A stretch of DNA of 64,000 bases, taken from NCBI GenBank assembly GCA_023213315.1, contig JAKCPI010012605.1, positions 62,001 to 126,000 on the forward strand, given 5' to 3'. Shown piece by piece: positions 1-10,605 of this stretch (position 1 is its first letter; every line of letters starts with the position of its first letter). The position numbers and the translations under genes are program-made. The DNA is from Euborellia annulipes. Lineage: Eukaryota > Arthropoda > Insecta > Dermaptera > Anisolabididae. Under the pieces are notes generated by a model, which was not told the DNA's origin, ran no database searches, and saw only the letters and a program-made list of their open reading frames with translations.

Positions 1-1040
1 AATATATGGACGTTTCTCTACTAATTGGTCCTGTCTCAGGCAAATTTTATATAATACATATTATTATTTCTGAATAAGTATAGTAAAGACAATATGTATT
101 AGCTATTTTTGGTACCCCCTCGCTTATATTGTAATATTCAATGAACATTCATTGTAATATTTCATTGAAATATTCAAACACCTCAATACACAGTCCCCTG
201 TCGTGTCCCATTTCTAAAATTATGAGTTTTATTTATAACAAATATTTTCTGAGTAATATATCATTAATTAATTATACTTGAATACAGTTGGCACATTTAT
301 AAAATACAATCATATGTTTAAAATAAAAATTTAATTTAAAAAACTGTAGTCGAATGTTGTCCTCACTTTTTTTGAACAGTCCCCAGGCACAATTTTAAAA
401 TTGCTCTGACATCACACTATGCATCATGGTTTTATAGTGAAATGGAACTCAATTCAGTGTGAAGTTCGTTCGATTTGCAGAGTTAAGCGGCCTGTCGCCA
501 TTTTGTCACTGTTACTACTGCTTTTTTAAGTGAACCCAGTTCTCGGCCTCTAATTTTAATAGTCCCCTAGTAGGCATTATTTTAATTGTTTCAAGTGTTA
601 ATATTGTAATTTAAATAGATTTAAAAGGATTTTATGCTATATATAGTTACAATATATGTAAAAAAAAAAAAAAAAAAAAAACAGTCCCCTGTCATTTTAA
701 GGAGTCTTTACTAATACTTATTATTCAGTAATGGTACAGTTTCTAACCTGCCATATAGAACAGAATTCTCTATTATATTTCAAATTTCATTAAATAAAAA
801 TACAGTATTTATATTTAATGTATTTTTAATGTAAACAAATTCTCAAGCAACCACTGGGACCATAGCTCACAAAATAAAAGGATTATGTGAAGGTTTTTAG
901 AAGATTCACATTTCATTTATTCTTTCATTGTACGTAATTTTTTTTCTTAATATTTAACAAAAATATGCTTGGGACATTAATGTATGGGCAAGTTTCCAAT
1001 TACCAGGTAGTAGAGAAATGCCCATATATATGGTATCAAT
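1..1040. repeat. Intron 8 (open); inverted-repeat element with CAGTCCCC motifs
   Basis: The left edge (ATATATGGACGTTTCTCTACTA at 3-24) is matched in reverse by sequence near 1005-1032 (TAGTAGAGAAATGCCCATAT), giving imperfect terminal inverted repeats about 1 kb apart. Between them a short motif AGTCCCC(A/T) recurs at about 193, 380, 562 and 684, next to a 20-base A-run at 661-680. Its left boundary may lie outside the window. No coding sequence and no CAPS exon is visible. The superfamily is not recognised. Confidence 0.4.
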
Positions 1041-1244
1041 TATTTGAGTTAATAATTTAATGAAAAACTTTTTAAAAAATAAAAAAATTCAAACAATAAA
1101 ACCCAGACGAGAACATTTAACAAAACAAAAGTCGGCATCACTCCAAAGAATCAAATATAAAAATATTTTTAGGGAAAACAGAAGCATATAAAGTAATTAT
1201 TTAAAATTTTCTGGTTATAACAATAAAGGGAGAGTAATCTTTAA

Positions 1245-1405
1245 AAATTAGGCAGCGTGGTCATTTAAAGACCACTGATTCGGAAAGGCTGATTACAGGG
1301 GCGCAGCTCTGGGATGATGCTTGGCAGGGGCGGAGCCCAACAGCGGCTAACACAGAGCACATACTACCAAATAGGCCAATAGATCAATCAATCAATAAAT
1401 AATCA
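1245..1405 (+). repeat. SINE-like GC-richer patch with ATCA-repeat tail
   Basis: A block that is less AT-rich than the intron around it ends in AATCAATCAATCAATAAATAA near 1384-1405. The SINE at 21291-21580 ends with a similar ATCA repeat. I could not align the bodies of the two convincingly, so it may be a different or decayed SINE. Confidence 0.3.
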
Positions 1406-1591
1406 AGGCTTGGAATAAATATATCAGAGAAACCTAAGACCAGTTGAAGATCACACAATTTCCACTAAAAGCAAAAGCACTCACATTTTATTTTAAAATT
1501 TTTTTTAAATTTTTTTTTAAATTGAAATCTTTTTAAATTCGTATTAATTAAAAAAAAGTTGAATAATTTTATAGAAATTGTAGAAAACTAC

Positions 1592-1761
1592 CTGTGGTTG
1601 ATTCGTTTAAATTTTTGAAGTCCATATTTGGAGTCGATGGATCCTTTGGAGACTGGAAGCGATTCTAAATTTGCCATTAGTAAGTTAATCGAGGATTTCA
1701 ATTCTTCGATATAAAGAGATTCCATCTCTTTTAGAACGAATCGGGGCATAAGTTTACGATT
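1592..1761 (-). CDS. Cadps: CAPS/Cadps exon 8 (last coding exon in the window)
   Basis: The 170-nt exon has acceptor TTTTTTAG|AATCGT (1762/1761) and donor CCACAG|GTAGTT (1592/1591), starting in phase 0 and ending in phase 2. It encodes [20 protein letters not shown], then [20 protein letters not shown] and [16 protein letters not shown] (about residues 338-393). This matches the CAPS segment just before the C2 domain ([30 protein letters not shown] in human). The next exon, which should open the C2 region, was not found in 1-1591, so the gene continues beyond the window. Confidence 0.97.
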
Positions 1762-1830
1762 CTAAAAAAAAAAAATATTAATTAGGCTTAATTAATTTTA
1801 GAATAAAAAATATAAAAAAACAAATATTAC

Positions 1831-1911
1831 TTTTTCCATCTCAGCAACTTTTTGCATTCTGCCATCTAATTCGCGACGGATGGCGGCAGCTTGCTCATCT
1901 GCAGAGTCCAA
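1831..1911 (-). CDS. Cadps: CAPS/Cadps exon 7
   Basis: The 81-nt phase 0-0 exon has acceptor TTTTACAG|TTGGAC (1912/1911) and donor GAAAAA|GTAATA (1831/1830). It encodes 27 residues (about 311-337), [20 protein letters not shown] and then KVAEMEK, matching the CAPS helix [20 protein letters not shown] of vertebrates. It is separated from exon 8 by only 69 nt, in contrast to the multi-kilobase introns upstream. Confidence 0.97.
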
Positions 1912-2748
1912 CTGTAAAAATAATTATTAAATTAAAAAAAAAAAACATTATGAAAATGAATTTAATAACTTATGATTAAATGCTCCAAAGCTGATAAGGG
2001 ATTTCAAAAGCTGAGCTGCTTTTGATCAATCTACTTATGTCTGTTTGTTAAATCTTAGAATTTTAATAATTAATGCTATCTTCTAAAACTTTATTTGCAC
2101 ACCTTTCTTTGTCAAAAAAGCAAAATTAATAAGTAATTTGATGCTAATTCGTATGAACTACTATGTGAATTGGGATATATTAAAATATACACATGCATTT
2201 TGGTAAGGTAAACTTCAAATTTTTTAATCACGTGGTTCCTTATTCCTAGAACCGTGTAACATAGTAGAAAAAAAGGGTGAATATTGTACAATATTTGGAC
2301 CATTTTATGCATAAAGGAAACAAGCGCCATTATTATCGAAATTGAGATAAGACCGCCATCTTATAGGGAAAAAGAATATCTACCTTTTTATTTATATCAC
2401 AACATTATTAATCTGTGCACATTTTTAGATAAAACAAGAAAAAAAAGTCATTGCCATTGGTTTGTATACAATTGTGCAAATGCCCTTTATCTCAGATTTA
2501 AGTTAATGGCGCTTGGTTCCTTCGTGCATTTAGTTAACGAAATTGAAAAAACGACCTTGATCAGCTGTGGAGCAAACAACCGAAAAGTCATAGAATTAAA
2601 ATCTCTTTTAAGAAGATTACAATAATCTTGAAATCGGTGATGCTAGATTAAAAAAAAATTCATTTTCACAGAGTACTTAAATTTATATAAATACTGTTTA
2701 AACAATTACAATTTTTAGCTCTTAAAATTAGATAGAAATTTATTTGAC

Positions 2749-2898
2749 CTGAAGTGCATTGAAGAGTAGCTGATGCTCGAATTTTTTTAACGCCGAGGAT
2801 CTGCTGGAACATGTCGTATAGCTGCTCCTTCGAGAGAATCAGCTCGGCGTTAAGAGACTGTTGCTGCAACCTCGAGGGCCGCTTCGAGTCGTCGTCGC
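2749..2898 (-). CDS. Cadps: CAPS/Cadps exon 6, with an apparent 1-nt insertion
   Basis: The exon encodes GDDDSKRPSRLQQQSLNAEL, then ILSKEQLYDMFQQILGVKK and, after a frame change, FEHQLLFNALQ. All of this is the CAPS block before LDSADEQ. The donor is CTTCAG|GTCAAA (2749/2748), a weak GT. The frame breaks at a run of seven A (seven T on the plus strand, 2782-2788); six would keep the family reading frame. The exon is 150 nt where phase requires 149. The start at 2898 (CAGTAG|GC) gives the family-like KGDDD junction, but it has no pyrimidine tract. The first AG after the upstream T-rich tract is at 2939-2938 and would add 13 in-frame residues. Confidence 0.92.
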
Positions 2899-3052
2899 CT
2901 ACTGGAAGGCCGTCATCGACACAGTTCCAGTTTCCAACTTAATATTTTAAATAATTATTTTTAATCATAAAAATAAATAAAAAAAAAAAAAATTAATTTA
3001 ATATTATATATTATTGGTAAATTATTGAAGGTATAAGTAAGTGTTTTATATA

Positions 3053-3720
3053 TAGGGTGGCCCACGGTAAATTACTGATTCGAGAATGAAATGAAAAAAA
3101 TAATGAACACTTAGAAACTTACATTTTTGACAATAATGGAAGTTTCTAATTACATGGTTTTAAACAGTGTGTCTGGTAAATGTTTACCTCCACAATCCAC
3201 ACACTGCTGCAGTCGTTTTTTGAAATTCTCATGTACTCTTTCAAGAAGGTCTTCTGGTATTCTTGCAATTTCAGGAAATGCAGTTACAGGATACCTGGTT
3301 TCAACAAGACGGTCCCACTGCACACACAGCAACATGAATTTTTTGAGGCAAATGTTTTCTTCTCTCGGAAGTGCGATCTTAACTGGCCCGCATGCTCACC
3401 GGACTTAACCCCATGCGATTTTTTTCTTTGGGGTTATCTGAAGTCGAAGGTATATTGCAACGGTCCCAAGACCCTGGAAGACCTACAGAACAATGAGGCT
3501 GAAATTTAGAAGAAGACATTCTTGAAGGAGTGCATGAGAATTTCAGAAAACGATTGCAGCAGTGTGTGGAATGTAGAAGTAAACATTTGCCAGATAGACT
3601 GTTTAAAATTATGTAATTAGAAAGTTTTGTCCAATATGAGAAAAATAAAAATGTAAGTTTCTAAGAATATTTTTTTATTTCGTTCCCAAATCAGGAATTT
3701 ACCCTGAGCCACACTGTATA
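3053..3720 (+). mobile_element. Mariner-like element, fold-back derivative with transposase remnant
   Basis: TATA-flanked ends match as inverted repeats: GGGTGGCCCACGGTAAATTA at left, and the reverse complement of GTAAATTCCTGA at right within CAGTGTGGCTCAGGGTAAAT. The centre carries plus-strand pieces of a DDD/E transposase: WFQQDGPTAHTA near 3295 and, in another frame, SPDLTPCDFFLWG near 3398-3436. Stops and frameshifts break it. The transposase 3' end (ERVHENF-KRLQQCV) is present twice in opposite orientations, on minus at about 3150-3245 and on plus at about 3525-3610. The copy is therefore an inverted duplication of one end rather than a simple internal deletion. It is not functional as read. 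Confidence 0.85.
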
Positions 3721-4963
3721 CCAAAAGCTAAAATCTCGATGATCAAGCGAGGTATAACAATTTTAAAAGTATCCCTCCACTTCATTTCCCAGGAGGAGCT
3801 ATAACTGATAAAATTTGGATTTGAACCAGAGTTGTCTTGATGTGAGCCTTCCTCAGAATAAATATCTAACAAAACTAAAGCACTTTATCCAACATCTTAA
3901 TCATTTTTAAACGGATTTTATAATAATACAAAAATTTTGTCATATTTTCCATTTTACAAAAGATTTAATTGAAAATGATTTAGAAATTATATGGAGATTA
4001 ATCAATTTAGCATTTGATTTTTAATGGATTGTTAGGAGAGTCCACTGTTGAATGTGACAAGCTTCTCGTTTGTAATTCTATAATTTTCCTAATCCAGCAG
4101 TGTATTCGGTAATGAAAAAAATATTCATACCATGAAGAAAATACAGATTTTTTAAATTATTTTTTCATTAATATATTTTAAAGATGAAGAAGTAGAAAGA
4201 AAATGAAGAAGAAATAGAATTAGAAGATGAATATGATGAAAAATCAATTTGATGATGAGAAAAATGAATAAATAGAAGAAGATGAAGAAGAAATTATTCA
4301 ATTCTAAACTCAATTCTTTAATGTAATATTTAGAGATAAACTCTAAAATTAGTTTATACGACAAACATTCCCAAGATATTTATTAGATAACCTTCGTTTA
4401 AAAAAATCACTTTAATTAAAAAGTTAAATTTTTAATTGAGACCATAGTATTATGAAGAAATTCTAAATGAGTGTATCATTGAAGTAACTTTTTGTGAGAG
4501 CAAACATCTCCTCAAAAAAATTAGTAAATAAATGTCGCAGGAATGTTGGAAAATCTGAATTCTTACAAAAAAAGAGAGGGATTTTTTTGTTATAATTCGG
4601 CCTATAATAAAAATCAGAAATATAAAAATCGACATTATTACAAATTTATGTTCTGAGTAAATGATCATGTATATTTGAGTTATATCGGAAGTCAATGGGG
4701 AAATTGATCCCTTGGTATTTCAAAAAATTCTTTATAACAGGGATAAATTATTAATGTCTTTCTTGCAATTTTTTTTTAGATTTAGTCGTATTTTACAAAA
4801 GGTTTGAAAAAACTATAATGAATAAAATCCTAAATATATTGTATAACATGGATTCTATCAAATTATATAAATAAGAATCTATAATTATGTACAAAATTTC
4901 AATAAAAACTTAACTTATAAGTAATGATTAATTTCAGGAGGAGTGGCTGAATATATATTGAGT
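3721..4963. other. Intron 5 sequence, no recognised feature
   Basis: AT-rich intronic sequence. A purine-rich (GAA)-type patch at about 4180-4295 accounts for the low-complexity open frames on the opposite strand. I see no exon or transposon ends. Confidence 0.5.
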
Positions 4964-5283
4964 GGTGAGGATATCCAGGCAGCCAAAAACAATAAAGAAA
5001 ATTATATTTATCTTTATTTCATATGTTGGTCGACGTTTCGGCCGATATTCCGGTCTTTATCAGGACAAATGCTGTTTGCCTCGAGGTCATAAGGCTCTTG
5101 GCAACTCCTGACAATGTGTTCGTTCAAACACATTGTCAGGAGTTGCCAAGAGCATCTATGAGCGCGAGGCAAACAGCATTTGTCCTGATAAAGACCGGAA
5201 TATCGGCCGAAACGTCGACCAAATATGAAATAAAGATAAATATAATTTTCTTTATTGTTTTTGGCTGCCTGGATATCCTCACC
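4964..5283. mobile_element. 320-bp near-perfect palindrome with hammerhead-like motifs
   Basis: GGTGAGGATATCC at the left edge is mirrored by GGATATCCTCACC at the right edge. The two arms of about 155 bp pair almost completely around a centre at about 5116-5133. Each arm contains a hammerhead-like core, on plus at 5179-5223 and on minus in the left arm: stem I TTTGTC/GACCAAA, CTGATAA, a stem II near GACCGG/TCGGCC, then GAAA and CGTC. CTGATAA differs from the consensus CTGATGA at the G12 position, so self-cleavage is doubtful. Inverted hammerhead pairs are known from Penelope-like retroelements; I infer this is such a relic. The open frame across it is an artefact of the palindrome. Confidence 0.6.
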
Positions 5284-6190
5284 AATTAACTTATAATTTA
5301 AGATTCCGTAATTTTCTCCTAATACTAAAAATGCCCCTAATATAGTTTGTATTATGGGTCAGTTACTTCATCAATGGTCATGTACAGTGTAGTCATGTAT
5401 CTTACCCTTGGTTAAGCGACTTGGCTTTTTAATGTAGAAATAGCTATTTAGTACTAAATTGTATTATAAAATATACTACATTTCACCTTTAACTAATAAA
5501 ATGTGAGATTTATATAGTTCTCTGCTCCCAGAGGATCTTCAGCTCTTACCACATTTTATCATTTTATTATTAAAAGAGGTAGAATCAAAATCTAAGTAAA
5601 ACAAATATTTCTATTTCTTTTTAATAATAAAATTATGATATGGGGTATATTTTATAATAAGATATAGTACTGAAACGGATTTCTTTATTAGAAGGCTTTA
5701 ACCAAAGAGATAAAGAAACATGGCATAAGAATCTAAGTAATATTTACTAATATTACTTAGATTACTAGGGCTGTTTTTTATGTATAGTATATTTTTTTAT
5801 AAATATAGTTTCATTTAAATTGAAAACGACTTTTGCTATATATTGAAATAAGATTGTTCTCTATGGAATATTAAATATCATTTATTTTTAAATTTTATTA
5901 CTTAAGAAATGATTAATGCCTGAAAGCATTAGAAATATAGGAGAAAAAGGGGTTTTTTGAAATGCCCCGAGAAAAAAAAAAACGAATTAATTGATTATCT
6001 AATCTGGTGATTTCAATTTTGGTTTGGAAAATTTCCAAAAGAAACCGCTAATAAAAAGAGAGAGGGAAAAATAACGACCAAATAAAAATTTCTTAAAGAG
6101 GATAAATATAAATTATAATACTAAATTTAAGATTATATTTGTGTTAATTTCCCTGAACCCTAACACCACAATAGATTTTAGACGAAGTAA
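5284..6190. other. Intron 5 sequence, no recognised feature
   Basis: AT-rich and without splice-consistent coding sequence or clear repeat ends. A short inverted repeat of ATTACTTAGATT type lies near 5732-5765. Confidence 0.5.
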
Positions 6191-6194
6191 AAGC

Positions 6195-6480
6195 AAATAT
6201 GACAACGTTCAACACACCGGTTGGTAGGTATCGCTATTTGAGATTGCTTTTCGGTCTCTCCGCATGTCACAAGTTGAAAACCAAAGGAGAATGGACCAAA
6301 TAGTCGGGAACTCCCCAGGTACGATAAGCATAGCCGATGTGAAAATCGTTAACAGCAAATCCCTGCAAGAACACAACAAGAATTTAATCAACCTCTTGGA
6401 AACAGCCAAAAAAAAAACGTATCAACTTTTTAACATCAAGAAATGAATTTAAACACAGAGAAATATAAGTCTATGCCCTG
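6195..6480 (+). pseudogene. Ty3/gypsy-type reverse transcriptase relic
   Basis: The plus strand encodes broken pieces of the reverse transcriptase core of LTR retrotransposons. FNTPVGRYRYLRL, then FGLSA, lies near 6207-6266. MDQIVG and IADV lie in a shifted frame near 6290-6345, and LQEHNKNLINLLETAKK near 6363-6412. The order fits the fingers/palm region of gypsy-like pol. The catalytic YADD-type box is damaged (IADV) and at least two frame changes occur. No LTRs, integrase or gag were seen nearby, so only a fragment remains. Confidence 0.75.
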
Positions 6481-7110
6481 TCAAACTCAGAGAACGTGGA
6501 GTTACTAAAAAGTCTTGAAGTACCTTTAAGGAAGAAAATATAGTACTCAGAAATTAAAGAAATCCTAATCATGGTGTTCCTTGTTTGACAAGAAAAAATA
6601 CAACCAAACGATTTAATCGTGGTGGAATTAGAGAAGACATTATCTCTAAAATAATAGATAATTTAATAATAAAGCTCTAATCAATAACAAAGAGTGAGAA
6701 GTAGCATAAGTAATGCTATGATCTAAAAATAAATCCAACAAGTAGATGGTGAAAGTTTTGAGAAAACTTGGATTAAATTATTTATTCATATTTAAAGAAG
6801 ACAGGGTTATAATTTTGAATTTTGATTTAATATTCAAATTTCTAGTTGAATTAACCGGCATTAAATTTTTAAGAAGTTTAGATGGTATTATCTCAAAGAG
6901 GATTAAAAAAATCTTGAAGCCTATTTAAAATTATTAATTAAACCCTTTTTTTTGTAAGGTGATTAAATATTTTTCACAAAGATATACAGGTGATTTCATA
7001 AATAAATTTACACTTCGATGTGTAAAGTCAAATATAATAATGATTTAGCAGTCAAAGGTTTAATTACTAGGTAAAATCAAACTGTCCAATTGTTTAAATG
7101 TTTCTGCTTT
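6481..7110. other. Possible decayed downstream part of the gypsy relic, otherwise nothing
   Basis: Short A-rich open stretches follow the reverse transcriptase relic, but none shows a recognisable RNase H or integrase motif. The 60-residue frame at 6746-6928 has no family signature. Confidence 0.3.
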
Positions 7111-7114
7111 AATC

Positions 7115-7295
7115 TATTTGGGGAACTTCCGGGTGGGGTTTTGAAACGAAATTTTTTATGCTTAAAGAGGACCTTCTATGGATTACAAGAAAATTATTAT
7201 CATCCCGAATATCCTATAACTTTTTGAGTTATTAATTCCTAAAGTTACGATTTCTCATTATCATTAAAGCCGAAACGTTCTAACACTTAAAGTGG
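7115..7295 (+). repeat. Dispersed repeat X, fragment 1
   Basis: The region shares GGTTTTGAAACGAAATTTTT, then AGAGGACCTTCTA and AACTTTTTGAGTTATTAATT, with segments at 10190-10330, 49960-50080 and (minus) 51640-51715. All are non-coding and the ends are undefined here. Confidence 0.6.
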
Positions 7296-7674
7296 TTTAT
7301 TTTACATATAGGATCTATGCCTCATCTTTAATCTGATACACACAGCAAATATAATAAGATAATGTGTAATTTAGTATAGCTCCTCCTATAATATTCAACT
7401 AATACCTATTTACCTTTTAGTAATAAAGATAGTTAGAGTGTCTAATGAATATCATGTTTAAACGAAGAAAGTTGAATTGATAGATGAAAAAAAATAAAGC
7501 CTGTAAAAATATTTTTGAAATGTCCTGTATATTACCATGATTGATTTTGTGATATATTTATTTTCAAAATATAAAACACACGGCATTTAAAACTTAATAA
7601 AAACAAACAACGTTTTGGTTATTTCTTTTGAAATTTATTTTGAAGTTTAGGCTTTCACAGTTGTTATTATTTAT

Positions 7675-7909
7675 AAAAAAATTTGATTTTCGGTTTAACT
7701 GTGATTTATTTGTAAAAATTACAACGTTTTAGCTACTCATTCTGTGATCTTCTTCAGGTAATTCAGTTAAGATTACAAAGGTTGTTAATCTAACGTAATC
7801 TTATATAACAACCTTTGTAATCTTAACTGAATTGTACCTGAAGAAGGCCAGAGTGACCGAAACAATTGTTATAAATAACCCACAGTTAAAACGAAAATCA
7901 AATTTTTTG
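7675..7909. mobile_element. Palindrome with degenerate hammerhead-like core
   Basis: Arms AAATTTGATTTTCGGTTTAA (from about 7679) and the reverse complement of AAACGAAAATCAAATTTTT (to about 7908) pair along about 110 bp around 7790. Near the arm tips are CTGAAGA ... GAAAC on plus (7854-7864, then 7879) and a matching CTTCTTCAG on the left. These resemble the core pattern of the other palindromes but with CTGAAGA for CTGATGA. I read it as a decayed member of the same group. Confidence 0.5.
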
Positions 7910-8838
7910 AAAATTTATGTTTTACTTTTTACATTTAACTTTGTTAAGTATAGCGGAGGAATAAAGATAAAGAGTATTTTAAAGAGAAAGAAATTTAATA
8001 GATAAAACGTTTAGATAGAGATTAGACCAAAAACATAAATAGAAGAAGTGATTACAGTGCAGCAATGCATGCAATTTTATATATTTTCCAATAAAATTAT
8101 GGAAAAGTATATCAATAAAGCTTTAGTAGTTGTTTATTTAATCATAATAATCACTCAAAATGTATAAATCAATATTTTATAATGATAAGAATCTTGTATG
8201 CAAATTGTGATATATTTGAAGAAATATAGTTGCCTAATGCCTAATGCCTAATTTGTCTCTGATAGGAATGAATAATTTTATTGTATTCAATACAATAAAC
8301 TTTTATAACTGTTTCGAAAATGTTCGGAACTTGCCTTTTAATATGTGTAGACATGGCTTAAAGATGAAGAGTTATCTTAATTTAAATTCAAAAATGGGCA
8401 AATTTCAACTAACCTTGTGTAAATGTGGAATTTTAAAATGAAGATCGTGGTCTTTACTCTTTAGCTTGTCTTGGAAACAGCGAGATTTTAAGAAATGTTA
8501 AGAATATTGGAAAAAGTGCTAAGATCTGAGAAAATTTTATTCTTTGAGCTCAATTAAAAAAAAAAAAGTTATATAAATTTTTTTTTTTTTTTTTTTAAGA
8601 AAAATGTGTTTGATTAATAAGCCCTTATTGTTTTCTAAAAGTGCATCAAAGTGAAAGGAAATGGAGTGGATTTTTATGTAATTTAATACTTTACCAATTT
8701 AGAGAATGCTTAATTGATGAAAAACAAAACAAAAAAAAAAAAAAAATTAAATGTCGAAGATATATTTAATTAATACTAATCGAGTGCTTTGATAAGTCAT
8801 TTGGAAAATAAAGGAAGAGGAAAGGCGGCGGAAGTTAC
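7910..8838. other. Intron 5 (5' part), no recognised feature
   Basis: AT-rich with homopolymers (T-run 8579-8596, A-run 8731-8746). The open frame at 8244-8441 has no family signature and no splice context. Confidence 0.5.
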
Positions 8839-8918
8839 CTTTAAAGATACAGTCGAATTTTGCCATCCACGAGGTGAGCACCGTTTCTTTGCTGAGACCA
8901 TCAATCTCTGGTAAAGAT
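8839..8918 (-). CDS. Cadps: CAPS/Cadps exon 5
   Basis: The 80-nt exon lies between CTTCACAG|ATCTTT (8919/8918) and TTTAAAG|GTAACT (8839/8838). Its first A completes the Arg begun in exon 4, 26 codons follow, and the last G starts a Gly codon. It encodes [20 protein letters not shown] and then FDCIFK (about residues 235-260), one of the most conserved CAPS blocks. It is too short to appear as a conspicuous open frame and was recognised by homology plus perfect splice phase. Confidence 0.96.
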
Positions 8919-9836
8919 CTGTGAAGGACAAGGATTATGTTTCAAATCAGTGCATCAATCAAAAAAAAAGTGCAAAAAAAAATATTACGAGATGAAGTCA
9001 AAACCATGAAAAAATGATGAGTATTTAATTATCTCTAGATGAAGATTCTTAGCAGAATTTAAAAAATACCTTTGACGACTAAAAAGATCAAACAGATCAG
9101 AGAAAATTCATTAAAAAGATGACAAAGTTAAAAAAAAATTTTAATTTTCTCTTCAAGGTCTTCTTCTTCCCTTGCTTTGACTTATCCTCGTAATATAAAC
9201 TCATTAAAAATAATTATCAAATGAAAATTGAAATAAGGTAGAAATTAACATTTAAAAGAAGTTATATTATATAACCTTAAAAAATTTTGACGTTCAAAAG
9301 AAATGGCTTCTTCAATTCCATTTCCTTATTAATTCAAATCAAAAGTAATTGTAGAGGGATAAACAAAAATACCCATTGAGAAATTAAATAGGTGAGTTCA
9401 ATACAATTGGTAAATCATGTACAGATGTACGATGACCGCAGGTATTTATGGATAATTCTAATTCAGTATGCTGGCTGTCAGAGAAACCAAAAATTACGTG
9501 CCGAGGTTTTTATTAAGAATATTGAAAATTGAATTCAATTTGTAATTCAATAATTGCCTGTTTTTGAATAAACTAACATCGCATTCACTTTATATGAGTT
9601 TGCTTAAGTAAACAAGTTAACCTTACAAGTTTGCATATGAAATTACATTAATCCCAAATTCCATAATAAAGTCTTAGAGAATTTGAGAAAAGTTTATAAA
9701 GAGTAAAGACGCCAAGTTAGTGTATCAATAAAATGTCATAAATAAATTTTTAGAATAATAAAATAAAAATGTATCAAAATATTAAAAGTTGAGAACACTA
9801 AATCTTTGCTTAAAACATACCGAAGTGGTGTGTATA
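8919..9836. other. Intron 4 (3' part), no recognised feature
   Basis: AT-rich sequence without coding signature or clear repeat ends. Confidence 0.5.
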
Positions 9837-10605
9837 CAGTACAAACCCTCTTAATCGGCTTGGTCGGGACCGAGATCCTGGCCGAATACCCGTTTGGCCG
9901 GTTAATCCGAAGTTTCGATGAAAAATTGATTTTTTTTCACTTTCATCACACGTTTTCGTTTTCCTAACTCGCTCAGTTTTGTTTAAGAAATCTCAAGTCT
10001 ATATAGTAGAAAAATAGACTGGGAAGCAAGCGAATAAACAAACTCGGGAACTCCTTCCCCTCCCTCTTCGCCATCATAACGAACACATTGCACCACACAG
10101 TTTAATTAAAATACAAAAAAGTTCATTAAATCTATAAGTCATATCTACATCTTTATAAATAATTCGCTAATGTCCGTCTATCACCCTCTATTTAGGCAAC
10201 TTCCCGTTGGGATTTTGAAATGAAATTTTATATGGATAAAGAGGACCTTCTAGGGATTACAGGAAAATTATTTTCATCCCGAAATTCCAATAACTTTTTG
10301 AGTTATTAATTCTCAAAGTTACGATTTCTCCCATAGGAAATGTATAGAGAAATATTTATGTATTCTTTTCATTTGTGTATTCCATGAATGCAAACAAATT
10401 CTCAAACGGGTACTGGATTGGAAGAATAATAATAATTTTCTTTTAACAATTAAGAAAAAGCGATGGTCAGCCGAAGGCGGGTCCGAGCCAGCTGAGGGAG
10501 GTCCAGGGGGCGGGGCGGCTAGTATGTAATAATTGGATAAATATATGTAATTTATATTACTAATGGGATAGGCCAGTTAATCCGAGGATAAGAGGGGTTG
10601 TATTG
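9837..10605. mobile_element. Pogo/Tigger-type TA element, internally invaded
   Basis: Ends CAGTACAAACCCTCTTAATC and, reversed on the right, CAATACAACCCCTCTTATCC are inverted repeats, each next to a TA. The inner ends continue the match (CCGGTTAATCCGAAG near 9899; reverse of CAGTTAATCCGAGG near 10574). No transposase remains. A segment of repeat X and a GC-rich patch ending GGCGGCTAGT at 10523 sit inside, so a second element probably inserted here. Confidence 0.65.
9998..10523 (+). mobile_element. Possible small Helitron-like insert containing repeat X
   Basis: Inside the pogo-type element, a stretch opens TCTATATAG and ends GGGGCGGCTAGT, resembling the TC...CTAGT ends of Helitrons. It contains repeat X (10190-10330). 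I see no convincing 3' hairpin and the flank is not a clean A/T target, so the call is tentative. Confidence 0.3.

Noticed and set aside
1..1590. CAPS exon 9
   Set aside because: I looked on the minus strand for the C2-region start after exon 8 and found no matching frame; the GC-richer patch at 1245-1405 does not encode it.
2284..2625. 113-residue open frame on plus
   Set aside because: It lies in intron 6 of CAPS, has no recognisable domain and an amino-acid composition typical of random AT-rich sequence.
5023..5289. 88-residue open frame
   Set aside because: It reads through both arms of a palindrome; the protein is a by-product of the inverted repeat.
9998..10523. Confident Helitron
   Set aside because: TC...CTAGT ends are present, but no clear 3' hairpin and the left flank is G rather than A; listed only as tentative.
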